Shown piece after piece: positions 9,668 to 18,947 of a stretch of DNA of 64,000 bases. Location: positions 186,001 through 250,000 of the forward strand of contig NZ_JAFLRF010000009.1 of the NCBI RefSeq assembly GCF_017315705.1, in the 5' to 3' direction. The translations under genes and the position numbers were made by a program. Numbering within the stretch: the stretch's first letter is position 1; each line of letters starts with the position of its first letter. Origin of the DNA: Trinickia mobilis (GTDB lineage Bacteria; Pseudomonadota; Gammaproteobacteria; Burkholderiales; Burkholderiaceae). Under the pieces are notes generated by a model. It saw only the letters and a program-made list of their open reading frames with translations, was not told the origin of the DNA and did not search any database.

Positions 9668-10329
9668 GATGCCGCCCGCAAGCCGTCGATGAACGCCTTC
9701 GCGTGCGCCGCGGTCATCGCTGCGCTCTGCCCCGGCTTGTAAAGCGCCGAACCCAGGCCGAAGCCGTTGGCCCCGGCCGCGAGGAACGGGCCCATGTTGT
9801 CCGGCGCGATGCCGCCGACCGGCACGAGCGGCACCTGCGCCGCGATCACCGCGCGCCATGCCTTGACGACCTGTGGGCCAAGCTGTTCGGCCGGGAACAT
9901 CTTCAGCACGTCCGCGCCGTTCTTGAGTGCGGCGAACGCTTCATTCGGCGTCGCGACGCCAGGCGCGCACGCGAGGCCCTGCGCCTTCGCGGCTCGCACG
10001 ACGTCGGCGTCGCTATGCGGCATCACGATCAGCTCGCCGCCCGCGCGCTTAACCTCGTCGACGTCACTCGGATGCAGCACCGTCCCCGCGCCAACGATCG
10101 CGTCGGCCGGCAGCGCTTCGCGAATCGCGGCAATGCTCTCGAACGGCTGCGGCGAATTGAGCGGCACTTCGACGATCCGGAAACCCGCCGCATACAGCGC
10201 GCGGCCGTGATCGGCGGCATCGGCGGGCGTCACGCCGCGCAGAATCGCGATCAGTCCACACGCGGCGAACGCGGCGGCGAGGCCCGTGTGCGGCTGATAC
10301 GGTGCAGGCAGGTTGATGTGCGGTTGCAT
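9664..10329 (-). CDS. dgoA: 2-dehydro-3-deoxy-6-phosphogalactonate aldolase
   Basis: The enzyme cleaves KDPGal to pyruvate and glyceraldehyde 3-phosphate, the last step of the De Ley-Doudoroff route. The 221-residue class I aldolase shows IVEVPLNSPQPFESI with general-base Glu54 and DVLKMFPAEQLGP with Schiff-base Lys143. LKMFPAE and PLNSP distinguish KDPGal aldolase from the glucose-type KDPG aldolase Eda. GGAG stands 5 bases before the ATG at 10329. It follows dgoK by 66 bases and overlaps the next SDR gene by four bases. Confidence 0.92.
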   Translation of the reverse strand: MQPHINLPAPYQPHTGLAAAFAACGLIAILRGVTPADAADHGRALYAAGFRIVEVPLNSPQPFESIAAIREALPADAIVGAGTVLHPSDVDEVKRAGGELIVMPHSDADVVRAAKAQGLACAPGVATPNEAFAALKNGADVLKMFPAEQLGPQVVKAWRAVIAAQVPLVPVGGIAPDNMGPFLAAGANGFGLGSALYKPGQSAAMTAAHAKAFIDGLRAAS

Positions 10330-10395
10330 GTCGGCTCCGTGAAATCCTTCGTGTTCTATCCGTGCAGCGCCGGCTTGGGCGCGCGTCGGCCGGCC

Positions 10396-11427
10396 TTAAC
10401 CCGCCGACTGCGCAACAGCCGGACGCGCCTCGCCGACCAGCCCGGAGAGCGTCGCAATCCGCCACAACCCGCGCTCGGTCGCGTCTTTGACGAGCGTCGT
10501 CTGCGGACGGCCAAGCTCCGCGAGCGCGAGGCGATAGCGGTCGCACAGCGCTTCGTTGCCGACGAGCCGGAGCGGCTCGTCCGCGAACTGCGGATGCACG
10601 GCGGCAAGTCCGCATAGTTCATGGCCGATGAGGAGTCCGGAAAGATAATCCGACTGCTCTTCGGCGGACAGCTGTGCGGTCAATCCCAGCGTGCGCGTGC
10701 TGAAAATCGTCGCGAGGAGGCCCGCATGGTCCGTTCGCTTCGCGACCGCGACGCCGCGCAGGAATGCTGCGGTATTCGGCGTTTCCGGTTCGGCCATCGT
10801 GCGGCCGAGAATCGTGTGGTCGCGCAGCGCCGCGAAAAGTTCGCCTGTCATGAACGTATAGAAACGCTCGATGCGCCCGCCGCGCACGACAGCCCATTTC
10901 GCGTGCGTCCCGGGCAGGCCGATCAGCGCGCTCGCGCTGCCGTTGCCGGGCGCGGCGTCGTCGGCGAGCGCGCCGACGATCTGCGTTTCTTCGCCGCGCA
11001 TCACGTTCGGCAAGTCGCCGCGCTGGATCACGCCGGGCACGATATGGAGCGCGATGCCGCGGTCCGTGCCGACGCGCACGATGCCGGCCGCGAGCGCATT
11101 CGCGTCCGCGGGCGCATCGACATACGGCGCTTCCGCCCAGCCTTGCGCGCTGCCCACCATGCCTGCCGCGATCACCGGCACCCGGGGGGCGCGGTCGAAC
11201 CAGACGCCGCAGGCGTCCTCGAACGCGGCATCGAAGCCGCCCGCGCTCACCGAACGCGGCAGATTCATGACGCCGGCGGTCGACGCGCAGTTCGCGATCA
11301 CGTTGCCGATCGCGTCGAACAGGTACGCACGCAGCGACGTCGTGCCCCAATCGAGCGCAATCAGTGCGGCGTGCTCGAAGGCCGTATCGGCGACGGTAAA
11401 TGTCGAGGCGGAGTGCTGCAAAGTCAT
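10396..11427 (-). CDS. dgoK: 2-dehydro-3-deoxygalactonokinase
   Basis: The kinase phosphorylates 2-keto-3-deoxygalactonate at O6, supplying the substrate for DgoA. The N-terminal LDWGTTSLRAYLFD phosphate-binding motif, RGEETQIVGAL and GLPGTHAKWAVV are characteristic of the DgoK family, and its 343 residues are slightly longer than usual. A proline-poor, Ala-rich C-terminal extension (about 20 residues) ends the protein. Its ATG at 11427 overlaps the TGA of the upstream regulator gene as ATGA, so both are on one transcript with coupled translation. Confidence 0.92.
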   Translation of the reverse strand: MTLQHSASTFTVADTAFEHAALIALDWGTTSLRAYLFDAIGNVIANCASTAGVMNLPRSVSAGGFDAAFEDACGVWFDRAPRVPVIAAGMVGSAQGWAEAPYVDAPADANALAAGIVRVGTDRGIALHIVPGVIQRGDLPNVMRGEETQIVGALADDAAPGNGSASALIGLPGTHAKWAVVRGGRIERFYTFMTGELFAALRDHTILGRTMAEPETPNTAAFLRGVAVAKRTDHAGLLATIFSTRTLGLTAQLSAEEQSDYLSGLLIGHELCGLAAVHPQFADEPLRLVGNEALCDRYRLALAELGRPQTTLVKDATERGLWRIATLSGLVGEARPAVAQSAG

Positions 11428-12365
11428 CGTTTGATCCTGCGAGTGGTCTGCGGTGCGCGCCAGCCGAGCTCCTCGGAAATCGCGCGCGCTTCGCGCTGCA
11501 CGACCGGCACGAGCTCGTCCATCCGTTCGAGCGGCATGTAGGGAATCGTGCTCGCGACCGAAACAGCCGCGACGATCGAACCCGACGCATCGCGCACCGG
11601 CGCGGCCACGCAGCGGATCGACGCCTCGTTTTCTTCGAGATCGAGCGTGAAGCCGCCGGCCGAATAGGTCGTCATGCGCTGAAGGAAGGTGGCCGCATCG
11701 AGGCGGTTGTCGGGCTTGAAGCTGACCGATGCGAGCGCGCGGCGCGACGCGTCGAAGAGCGTCTGCCAGGCGTCGGGCTTGAGATCGAGCATCATCGCCT
11801 TGCCGATGCCGGTCGAGGCGAGCGGCATCCGGTGTCCGACGCGCGAGCGCATTTCGAGGCCGCGCGTGCCGGGGATTTTGTCGATGTAGAGCACGTCGTC
11901 GCCGTCGCGCACGCCGAGGTGAATCGTGTCGAGCGTCGCCTCCGCGAGCCGTTCCAGGTGCGGGCGCGCGACGGCCGTGAGCGGCATCTGTTCGAGCGCG
12001 ATGGTGCCGAGCTCGATCAGCTTCGGGCCGAGCAGATAGCCGCCCTGCACCTGACGCAGATAGCGCGCTTGAACAAGGCTGCTGACGAGCCGGTGCGTCG
12101 TGCTGCGCGTCGTGCCGAGCGCGGCGCCGAAGCTGCGCAGGTCGCGCGCCCCGGACGCCGCCGCTTCGAGAATCGCGAGCCCGCGCAAGAGCGTCTGCGT
12201 GCCGGCTTGCTGCGGCGTGATGTCGAGCAGCGTGCTGGGCAGGGCAATGCCGTCGACGGCGGGCGGATTCGCTTGCGCGCCCGTTTTGCCGTTTTGCGTG
12301 GATTGCGGGGCTTGATGCTGCGGCGCTTCGGTGTGCTCAGCCAGGGGTTTGTTCATGGCGCTCAT
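11424..12365 (-). CDS. IclR-family transcriptional regulator of the sugar cluster
   Basis: The protein has a winged-helix DNA-binding domain at about residues 50-115 (LLRGLAILEAAASG ... STTHRLVSSLVQARYL), followed by the IclR effector domain (HLGVRDGDDVLYIDKI, RMPLASTGIGKAMM, YSAGGFTLDLEENEASIRCVAAP). The first 50 residues are low-complexity. It is the first gene of the cluster and overlaps dgoK, so it is very likely the local regulator, sensing the sugar acid. The ATG at 12365 is used; a second ATG at 12356 is possible, and neither has a clear ribosome-binding site. It may bind the palindrome at 8858-8891. Confidence 0.9.
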   Translation of the reverse strand: MSAMNKPLAEHTEAPQHQAPQSTQNGKTGAQANPPAVDGIALPSTLLDITPQQAGTQTLLRGLAILEAAASGARDLRSFGAALGTTRSTTHRLVSSLVQARYLRQVQGGYLLGPKLIELGTIALEQMPLTAVARPHLERLAEATLDTIHLGVRDGDDVLYIDKIPGTRGLEMRSRVGHRMPLASTGIGKAMMLDLKPDAWQTLFDASRRALASVSFKPDNRLDAATFLQRMTTYSAGGFTLDLEENEASIRCVAAPVRDASGSIVAAVSVASTIPYMPLERMDELVPVVQREARAISEELGWRAPQTTRRIKR

Positions 12366-12835
12366 CCGGTTTAAGTGGCCGTTGGCCGATTAATCGCGGT
12401 GCTGGGTGCGCTGCGGAGCGCGCTTCGCGGACGAATGTAGCGCGATGCGTTCGTTTGAACGGGTGCCTGCGGCTTGCCAAGGATTCGAGGTCATTTGACG
12501 GTGTCTCCGTTGTCGTGCGAATCGTGCTTCGCATCGAGTGGCCGCGATTGCGGCGCTTTGTTGGTCTGGATTGTAGGGCGGGGCCCCAAGATCTCCAACA
12601 TTTGAGTTGCCCGCTCATATTTTGGGATTGTCGCATGCCGGCGCCTCGGTTCTCCGTCCTCCACATCTTTCTCGGCAACACGGCGAACCCGGATATCGAC
12701 TGGCACGTTATCGGTTATGTGTCGCTCGGGGACTACCTCGACGACAAAGGCATCGGATTTCAGGCCCGCAAAGCGAGCACGTTGTCTTGCTCGCTCGTGA
12801 CGCAGTAGCCAACTCGGCGCAATGGGCAGAAACCG
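12366..12835. other. Intergenic region between mtgA and iclR-type gene, no supported gene
   Basis: These 470 bases separate the mtgA stop from the regulator start. The part near 12480-12800 is less GC-rich than its neighbours. An ATG-started plus-strand frame at 12634-12808 (58 residues) has no ribosome-binding site and no similarity that I recognise. The regulator promoter must lie here. A short inverted repeat, CGTTC AAAC GAACG on the minus strand around 12450, is visible near a TACATT-like -10, but no complete promoter is convincing. I see no intrinsic terminator for mtgA. Confidence 0.5.
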
Positions 12836-13558
12836 TCAGTGCGGCAATTCCGCCGCCCCCATCCGCCGCGCGATCACCGCGGACCGCTGCGCCAGGTACG
12901 CCGACCCGCGATGCTCATCGAAATACTTGGGCCGCGGCAACATGACCGCCAACCTGGCCGACTGCCACGCAGAAAGCTTGCTCGCCGAACTCTTGTAGTA
13001 ATACTGCGCGGCGGCCTGCGCGCCATACACGCCATTGCCCCACTCGACGGAATTCAGATAGATCTCGAAGATGCGCTCCTTGTCCATCAGCGTCTCGAGC
13101 ATCCAGGTGATGATGAGCTCCTGCCCCTTGCGGATATAGCTCTTCTGCCGCGACAAAAACAGATTGCGCGCAAGCTGCTGCGTGATCGTCGAGCCGCCCG
13201 CCACGATCTTGCCGCGCGCCTTGTTCTTCTCCCACGCCTGCAGGATCGCGTCGGTCTCGTAGCCGTTGTTGTTGACGAAGTTGGCGTCCTCGGAAGCGAT
13301 GATCGCCCGCTTCAGATTCCGCGAGATCCGGTCATACGGCACCCACGCGTGCTGAATCTCGAGATCCGGGCGGTCCTGCGCCAGGCGCCACGCATCGGAG
13401 CGCATGAACGCGGTCGTGCGCGGATTCACGAACGTCCACACGCCGATCTGCGCGAAGTAATAGACCTGCGTCGCAAACCACGCGAGCGCGAACACCGATC
13501 CGACGTAGACAACCCACCGGGCCAGTCCCGGCCGGCTTGCGCTGTTCGTTTTCGTCAT
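12836..13558 (-). CDS. mtgA: Monofunctional biosynthetic peptidoglycan transglycosylase
   Basis: This is a membrane-anchored glycosyltransferase that polymerises lipid II into glycan strands. Residues 13-36 form one membrane segment. The GT51 domain has EDANF with catalytic Glu90, [16 protein letters not shown] at 121-136, [12 protein letters not shown] and [15 protein letters not shown]. Its 240 residues match MtgA and there is no transpeptidase domain. It lies 80 bases after aroE on the same strand and is probably the last gene of an rnb-aroE-mtgA transcript. Confidence 0.96.
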   Translation of the reverse strand: MTKTNSASRPGLARWVVYVGSVFALAWFATQVYYFAQIGVWTFVNPRTTAFMRSDAWRLAQDRPDLEIQHAWVPYDRISRNLKRAIIASEDANFVNNNGYETDAILQAWEKNKARGKIVAGGSTITQQLARNLFLSRQKSYIRKGQELIITWMLETLMDKERIFEIYLNSVEWGNGVYGAQAAAQYYYKSSASKLSAWQSARLAVMLPRPKYFDEHRGSAYLAQRSAVIARRMGAAELPH

Positions 13559-13638
13559 GTCGGTACGCGCCGGGCCGATCCGGGCTCGCTCAATCGGAAT
13601 GCCATTGCCGCCTACTCGTCTGAAAGCGCGACTATGAA

Positions 13639-14505
13639 TCAGTGCTTGACCGTCGCCAACAGCATGTCGCGCAGCGCCGCCAGCACCGGCGCGCCGTCGG
13701 GCCGCACGCCGCGCCAGATAAAGAACGACTCGGCCGCCTGCTCGACCAGCATCCCCAGCCCGTCGGCCGTGCGCGCGCCGAGCGTCTGCGCGTGGCGCAT
13801 GAAGACGGTCGGCTGCGCGCCGTACATCATGTCGTACGCGAGCGTGCCGTCACCGAACGCGCTGTCGCCGCACTCGGGCAGCGACGCATCGAGGCTGCCC
13901 GCGGTCGCGTTCACGATTACGTCGTATCGATCAGGCCCCGCGGCGTGCGCGCCGCCGCCTGTCAACTCGCAGCCCGCCTCCCCGGCAGCGGCTGCGAACT
14001 GCTCGACCAACGCTTCGGCCTTCGCCGCCGTGCGGTTCACGATCGTAAGCGCCCGCGGCGCCCGGCCGAGCATCGGCAGCACGACGCCGCGCGCCGCGCC
14101 GCCCGCGCCGAGCAGCAGCACGCGCGCGTCCTTCAGCCTCACCCCAAGGTTTGCTTCGATATCGCGCACCAGTCCGACGCCGTCCGTGTTGTCGCCGAAG
14201 AGGCCCTCGGCGTCGAAGCGCAACGTATTCACCGCACCGGCCGCCGCAGCGCGCGGCGAGAGCGTATCCGCGAGCGCGTGCGCTTCCAGCTTGAACGGCA
14301 CCGTCACGTTCAGGCCGCGGCCGCCTTCCGCGATAAACGTGCGTACGTGAGCGACGAATCCGTCGAGCGGCGCGAGCAGGTGTTGATACTCGAGCGGCTC
14401 GCCCGTCTGCTCGGCAAAGCGCGCATGGATGAACGGCGACTTGCTGTGCGCAATCGGGTTGCCGATGACCGCGTACAAATCGCGCGGCGCGGTGGTCGTG
14501 CTCAT
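13639..14505 (-). CDS. aroE: Shikimate dehydrogenase
   Basis: The enzyme reduces 3-dehydroshikimate to shikimate with NADPH. Visible features are [11 protein letters not shown] at residues 14-24, the catalytic Lys72 in NVTVPFK, Asp108 in DNTDG, and the Rossmann motif GAGGAARG at 133-140. The length, 288 residues, is normal for the family. The ATG at 14505 is 9 bases after the stop of the RNase II-family gene, so the two are co-transcribed. Confidence 0.96.
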   Translation of the reverse strand: MSTTTAPRDLYAVIGNPIAHSKSPFIHARFAEQTGEPLEYQHLLAPLDGFVAHVRTFIAEGGRGLNVTVPFKLEAHALADTLSPRAAAAGAVNTLRFDAEGLFGDNTDGVGLVRDIEANLGVRLKDARVLLLGAGGAARGVVLPMLGRAPRALTIVNRTAAKAEALVEQFAAAAGEAGCELTGGGAHAAGPDRYDVIVNATAGSLDASLPECGDSAFGDGTLAYDMMYGAQPTVFMRHAQTLGARTADGLGMLVEQAAESFFIWRGVRPDGAPVLAALRDMLLATVKH

Positions 14506-14514
14506 GGGCGTCGC

Positions 14515-16611
14515 TTACTCCGTTGCGTGGGCGGCAGGGTTCGGGCCGCGCTCGGTGCTGGGGGCGCCTGCCTCGCCGTCCGCGGCGGTTTTCTCCGCGC
14601 TGTCGGCTTCGGCCTGCGTTTCGGCTTCGCTTTCTGCAGATTCGTCGGCCGCGTCGATCAGCTCTTCGACTTCGTCTTCTTCCTCTTCGGCCTGCTCGCC
14701 GCTCGTCACCGCGGGCGCGTCGACCACGTGCAACAGACGCACCGACGCCTCGACCGTCAACTCATCGACCGACATCACCTCGAGCATCACTTTCGTCCCG
14801 CGCGCATGCACGCCGAGCCCCGGCACGTGCAGCAACAACGGCACCTCGTCGAGGCGCACCAGGTCGCCCTTCACCACCGAGGCGACCACCTGCTTCTTGG
14901 CTTCTTGCGTAATCCAGCGCAGGCACCAGAAGTACTCCATCCGCCGCTGATGATCGGCATAGGCGCTGTAGGTATCGTCGAAGCCCTGCACGACCGCGTA
15001 AAGGTCGGCGTCCTTCGGCTTGAACGGCGCGACGAGCTTGGCCGCCACGCCGTGATTCACGCACGCGAGCAACTGCCATTGGTTGACGAGGTCGACGTAG
15101 CGGCGCAGCGGCGACGTGCTCCACGCGTACTGCGCGACGCCGAGACCTTCGTGCGGCGCGGCCGTCGTCTGCATCCGCGTGCGCTTCGGGCCGGAGGCCG
15201 CGAACGCGCGCTGCGAGCGGTAAATGCCCGGCACGCCGTGGTCGTGCAGGAACGCGCCCCACGTCGAGTTCGCAAGAATCGCCAGCTCCGCGACGATCAA
15301 ATCGAGCGGCGAGCCGCGGCGGCGCGGCGTGATCGTCACATGCTCGCCTTCGACGTAGAAGTTGAAATCGGTGTTGCTCTGCACTTCGCGCCTCAGGCCA
15401 TAGCCCGCGCGCGCCTGCTGGCGCTTTTCGAAGAGCGCCTGCGCGAGCGGCCACAGCACGGCGATGTCGTCCTTGTGCGGATAGTCGCCGCTGCCCTCGG
15501 CGAGCGCCTCTTCGGTCACGCACGCATCGAGCGTGTTGTGGCGCAGGTTGTTCTTCACGAACACGAGTTCGGCGCGCGTTTCGTTCGCGACGATCTCCTG
15601 CGTTGCGCGATCGACGATGATGTAGAGCGACAGCGCCGGGCGCAGGCCGCCTTCCTTCAGCGTGAACGCGTCGACGACGTCGTCGGGCAGCATCGTGATC
15701 TTGTCGCCCGGCATGTAGACGGTGGACAGCCGGGCGCGGGCGATCGCGTCGACCGTATCGCCGCGCGCAATGCCGAGCGCCGGCGCCGCGATGTGCACGC
15801 CGATCCGCACGCGGCCATCGGCCAGATGCTCGACGGAGAACGCGTCGTCGATTTCGGTCGTCGTGATGTCGTCGATCGAGAAGGCTTCGACATCGGCCGT
15901 CGGCAGGTCGTCGGGCAGCGCGCCCGGCATGACCGGCGCAAAGCCCGTGCCGTGCGGGAAAAACTCGGCCAGAAAGCGGGCCTCGTGCAGCGCGCGCGCC
16001 GACGCGATGCCGCCGCATTCCAGCATCAGGCGCGCGGTGGAAATCCCGCGCGCCGCGGCGGCCGCTTCGAGCGCCTTGTATTCGATCGAGTTCTTGTCCG
16101 GCTTCGTGAGGAGCGACAGCGCCTTGCCGTCGAACGCGGCCGGCAGGCGTCCGGCTTTCAGCTCCTCTTCGTATTCGGCCTGCACGAGCGCCTGCTGACG
16201 CTTGCGCTCGAGCGACGCGAGCGCCATCTTCAACTGATCTTCAGGCGCGCGCTGATACTGTCCGCGCCCTTTGCGGCGGAAGTAGACCGGCGCGCCGTGC
16301 ATGCACAGCACGAGCGCCGCGCGCTCGATCGGGCCGTACGACTCGCCGTAATAGTCGTTCGCGAGCGTCGCGAACGGGAATTCGTCGGCGGGCGCGCATT
16401 CCCACAGGAAATCGAGATCGATTTGCTGCGCGGCTTCATCGGCCTGTTGCATCAATTCGGCGGCGCTCGGCTTCTCGAATTCGATCAGCACGTCCTTGGC
16501 GCGGACCTTCGCGCGACGGCCGCCCGGCAGCTCGACCTGAAACGCGTCGCCTTGCCGCGACAGCACGCTGCCCGCCTTGAAACTGCCCGATTCCTCAAAG
16601 AAAACGTTCAC
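14515..16611 (-). CDS. RNase II/RNB-family exoribonuclease with acidic C-terminal tail
   Basis: This is a 3'-5' exoribonuclease of the RNB family, probably processing or degrading mRNA. The catalytic block reads SIDDITTTEIDDAFS at residues 246-259. Asp247, Asp255 and Asp256 match the metal ligands of E. coli RNase II, but the fourth position (RNase II Asp207) is Glu253, as in some RNase II variants. VYMPGDKITMLPD and STSPLRRYVDLVNQW follow. The last 60 or so residues, from about 637, are almost all Glu, Asp, Ala and Ser. Translation starts at GTG 16611. It precedes aroE by 9 bases. A final name (rnb or rnr) is left open because the N-terminal half is divergent. Confidence 0.88.
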   Translation of the reverse strand: MNVFFEESGSFKAGSVLSRQGDAFQVELPGGRRAKVRAKDVLIEFEKPSAAELMQQADEAAQQIDLDFLWECAPADEFPFATLANDYYGESYGPIERAALVLCMHGAPVYFRRKGRGQYQRAPEDQLKMALASLERKRQQALVQAEYEEELKAGRLPAAFDGKALSLLTKPDKNSIEYKALEAAAAARGISTARLMLECGGIASARALHEARFLAEFFPHGTGFAPVMPGALPDDLPTADVEAFSIDDITTTEIDDAFSVEHLADGRVRIGVHIAAPALGIARGDTVDAIARARLSTVYMPGDKITMLPDDVVDAFTLKEGGLRPALSLYIIVDRATQEIVANETRAELVFVKNNLRHNTLDACVTEEALAEGSGDYPHKDDIAVLWPLAQALFEKRQQARAGYGLRREVQSNTDFNFYVEGEHVTITPRRRGSPLDLIVAELAILANSTWGAFLHDHGVPGIYRSQRAFAASGPKRTRMQTTAAPHEGLGVAQYAWSTSPLRRYVDLVNQWQLLACVNHGVAAKLVAPFKPKDADLYAVVQGFDDTYSAYADHQRRMEYFWCLRWITQEAKKQVVASVVKGDLVRLDEVPLLLHVPGLGVHARGTKVMLEVMSVDELTVEASVRLLHVVDAPAVTSGEQAEEEEDEVEELIDAADESAESEAETQAEADSAEKTAADGEAGAPSTERGPNPAAHATE

Positions 16612-16773
16612 TCAATACTCTCGTTCTGACTTGCCACTGCGGGCGCGCGCAATCCGTGCGCCTGCAGTGTGATAGGTGTTGTGTGCCGCGCTGGCCGCGC
16701 GGGGCGTCCGCGGCTTGCCTGAGGTTCGCCTGCCTTCAGGCGGGAGGAGGCACATGCCGCTTTGACGGTTCAG

Positions 16774-17358
16774 TCAGGGCCGCGCCGGCTGCTTCATCCC
16801 GCAAAAGGCGAGAACGTCGTCGACATAGTCTTCAAATTCGCTGATCGCGTGGTCGCTGCCGTCGATCAACTTCGTGTGCACGCCCGGGTAGTGCGCGAGC
16901 ATCTCGCGGTAGTCGAGCACTTCATCGCCGGTGGCAGCCATCAAATAATAGCGTTCGGGCCGCGTGATCGCGCCGACGCCTAGCGCGCGCAATTCGTCGA
17001 GATGGCGCGGCTCGACGACGATGCTGCCGCCGCCATGCCACAGCGGCTGTTCGCCGAGATACGCCGACAAGTCGCGCTGCGGCACCGTCGCCGGATTGAG
17101 CAGCACCGCGCGCCAGCCGTGCGTTTCGGCGAGATGCGTGGCGTAGTAGCCGCCGAGCGAGCTGCCGATCACGGTGACGTCTTTCTCGCCGGCCGCTTTC
17201 ACTTGTGCTTTCGCGAGCGCGATCGCCTCGAACGGCGACACGGGCAGCATCGGGCAGCACCATTCGGCGCTCTTGCCCAGTTCAGCGACCCGAGCGGCGA
17301 GCACGCGCGCCTTGAACGAATTCGGCGACGAACGGAACCCGTGCAGATAGAGAATCAC
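16774..17358 (-). CDS. YqiA/YcfP-family alpha/beta-fold hydrolase
   Basis: This is a small serine esterase of unknown physiological substrate. It shows LYLHGFRSSPNSFK at the N terminus (oxyanion-hole region), the nucleophile elbow GSSLGGYYA near residue 65, and GDEVLDY plus the final GSDHAISEF with the likely catalytic Asp and His. The GTG start at 17358 overlaps the mpl stop as GTGA, so it is translated from the mpl transcript. A 162-base spacer separates it from the RNase gene. Confidence 0.88.
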   Translation of the reverse strand: MILYLHGFRSSPNSFKARVLAARVAELGKSAEWCCPMLPVSPFEAIALAKAQVKAAGEKDVTVIGSSLGGYYATHLAETHGWRAVLLNPATVPQRDLSAYLGEQPLWHGGGSIVVEPRHLDELRALGVGAITRPERYYLMAATGDEVLDYREMLAHYPGVHTKLIDGSDHAISEFEDYVDDVLAFCGMKQPARP

Positions 17359-18764
17359 GCGACGCCCCGTTCGCGCGCGGCGGGGCGCGCGTCGAGCGCA
17401 TCCAGCAGCTTGTGGTGGACGCCGCCGAAGCCGCCGTTGCTCATCACGAGCACATGGTCGCCCGGAAGCGCCGCCGCGGCGACCGCCTTGACGAGCGCGT
17501 CGAGGTCGTTGAACGCTTGCGCCTTGGCGCCCAGCGGCGCGAGCGCTTCGGCGAGGTTCCAGCCGAGCGCGTCGCGCCCGGACGACGCGCCGTAGCCGAA
17601 CACGAGGTCGGCGTCCGCGAGGCTGCCCGGCAATTGCGCCTTCATCGCGCCGAGCTTCATCGTGTTCGAGCGCGGCTCGAGCACGGCGAGAATCCGCGTA
17701 TTTTCACGGCCGACTCGCGCACGCAACCCCGCGATGGTGGTTTCGATCGCGGTCGGATGGTGGGCGAAGTCGTCGTAGACAGTGACGCCTTCGACGCTGC
17801 CGCGCACTTCCATTCGCCGCTTCACGTTACGGAACGCGCCGAGCGCCTTGGCCGCCTGCGCGGGCGGCACGCCGACGTGCCGAGCCGCCGCGACCGCGGC
17901 GAGCGCGTTCATGCGGTTGTGCTCGCCCTGCACCTGCCAGCCGACCACGCCCGCGCGCTCGCCCTGCCAGTAGACGGCGAACTGCTCGTCGACCGGCACG
18001 CCGTCCGCCGCGGGCTGCGCTTCCCAGCCGCCGGCCACGCCGAAGCGCTCGACATCGCTCCAGCAGCCGCGCGCGAGCACGCGTTCGAGCGCGTCCTCGC
18101 GACCGTTGACGACGAGCCGCCCGACGCCGGGCATCGTCCGCACAAGGTGATGAAATTGGGTTTCGATCGCGGCGAGATCGGGAAAGATGTCCGCATGATC
18201 GAATTCGAGATTGTTCAGGATCGCGGTGCGCGGCCGGTAATGAACGAACTTCGAGCGCTTGTCGAAGAACGCCGTGTCGTACTCGTCGGCTTCGATCACG
18301 AAGAAGCTCGAATCGGTGAGCCGCGCCGATACGCCGAAATTGAGCGGCACGCCGCCGATCAGGAAGCCCGGGTTCAGCCCGGCGTCTTCGAGCAGCCACG
18401 CGAGCATCGAGCTCGTCGTCGTCTTGCCGTGCGTGCCGGCCACCGCGAGCACCCACTTGCCGTTGAGCACGTGCTCGCCGAGCCACTGCGGGCCCGACAC
18501 GTACGGCAGGCCGCGATCGAGAATCGCCTCCATCAGCGGATTGCCGCGCGTCACGACGTTGCCGATCACGAAGAGATCGGGATTCAGATCGACCTGCTCG
18601 GCGCCGTAGCCTTCGATGAGTTCGATGCCCTGCGCCTCGAGCTGGGTGCTCATCGGCGGATAGACGCCGGCGTCGCAGCCGGTCACCTTGTGTCCTGCGC
18701 CGCGTGCGAGCACCGCCAGACCACCCATGAACGTGCCGCAAATGCCGAGGATATGGATATGCAT
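17355..18764 (-). CDS. mpl: UDP-N-acetylmuramate:L-alanyl-gamma-D-glutamyl-meso-diaminopimelate ligase
   Basis: The cytoplasmic ligase reattaches recycled tripeptide to UDP-MurNAc in peptidoglycan recycling. Mur-ligase features are clear: HILGICGTFMGGLA at the N terminus, ATP loop GTHGKTTTS at residues 110-118, EADEYDTAFFDKRSKF and YDDFAHHPTAI. The ATG at 18764 gives 469 residues, near the usual length. Its stop overlaps the YqiA-type gene. The 183-base space to the divergent gene at 18948 should carry both promoters, though I could not pick out convincing boxes. Confidence 0.95.
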   Translation of the reverse strand: MHIHILGICGTFMGGLAVLARGAGHKVTGCDAGVYPPMSTQLEAQGIELIEGYGAEQVDLNPDLFVIGNVVTRGNPLMEAILDRGLPYVSGPQWLGEHVLNGKWVLAVAGTHGKTTTSSMLAWLLEDAGLNPGFLIGGVPLNFGVSARLTDSSFFVIEADEYDTAFFDKRSKFVHYRPRTAILNNLEFDHADIFPDLAAIETQFHHLVRTMPGVGRLVVNGREDALERVLARGCWSDVERFGVAGGWEAQPAADGVPVDEQFAVYWQGERAGVVGWQVQGEHNRMNALAAVAAARHVGVPPAQAAKALGAFRNVKRRMEVRGSVEGVTVYDDFAHHPTAIETTIAGLRARVGRENTRILAVLEPRSNTMKLGAMKAQLPGSLADADLVFGYGASSGRDALGWNLAEALAPLGAKAQAFNDLDALVKAVAAAALPGDHVLVMSNGGFGGVHHKLLDALDARPAARERGVA

Positions 18765-18947
18765 AAAAGCGAGGCGAGGCGCGTACGGAAAGGCCGCTAT
18801 TGTAACCGACGCCCTCACCCAATACGTGTTGCGAACAGGCCCGTCCCTCTGGCTGCCGCCCGCTGCCGGGCGCATCGGACCTCCCTAGGCAGCCCCCTAG
18901 GCGCCCCCCCCAAAAGGCGCGTAACCATTCTCTTGTATGATTGCCGG

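Noticed and set aside
12634-12808. Small plus-strand frame in the gap before mtgA
   Set aside because: No ribosome-binding site, no conservation I can recognise, 58 residues only.
13642-16629. Long open plus-strand frame (about 995 codons) opposite the RNase II-type gene and aroE
   Set aside because: It is the antisense shadow of two clear genes, with Arg-rich composition typical of high-GC shadows and no recognisable domain.
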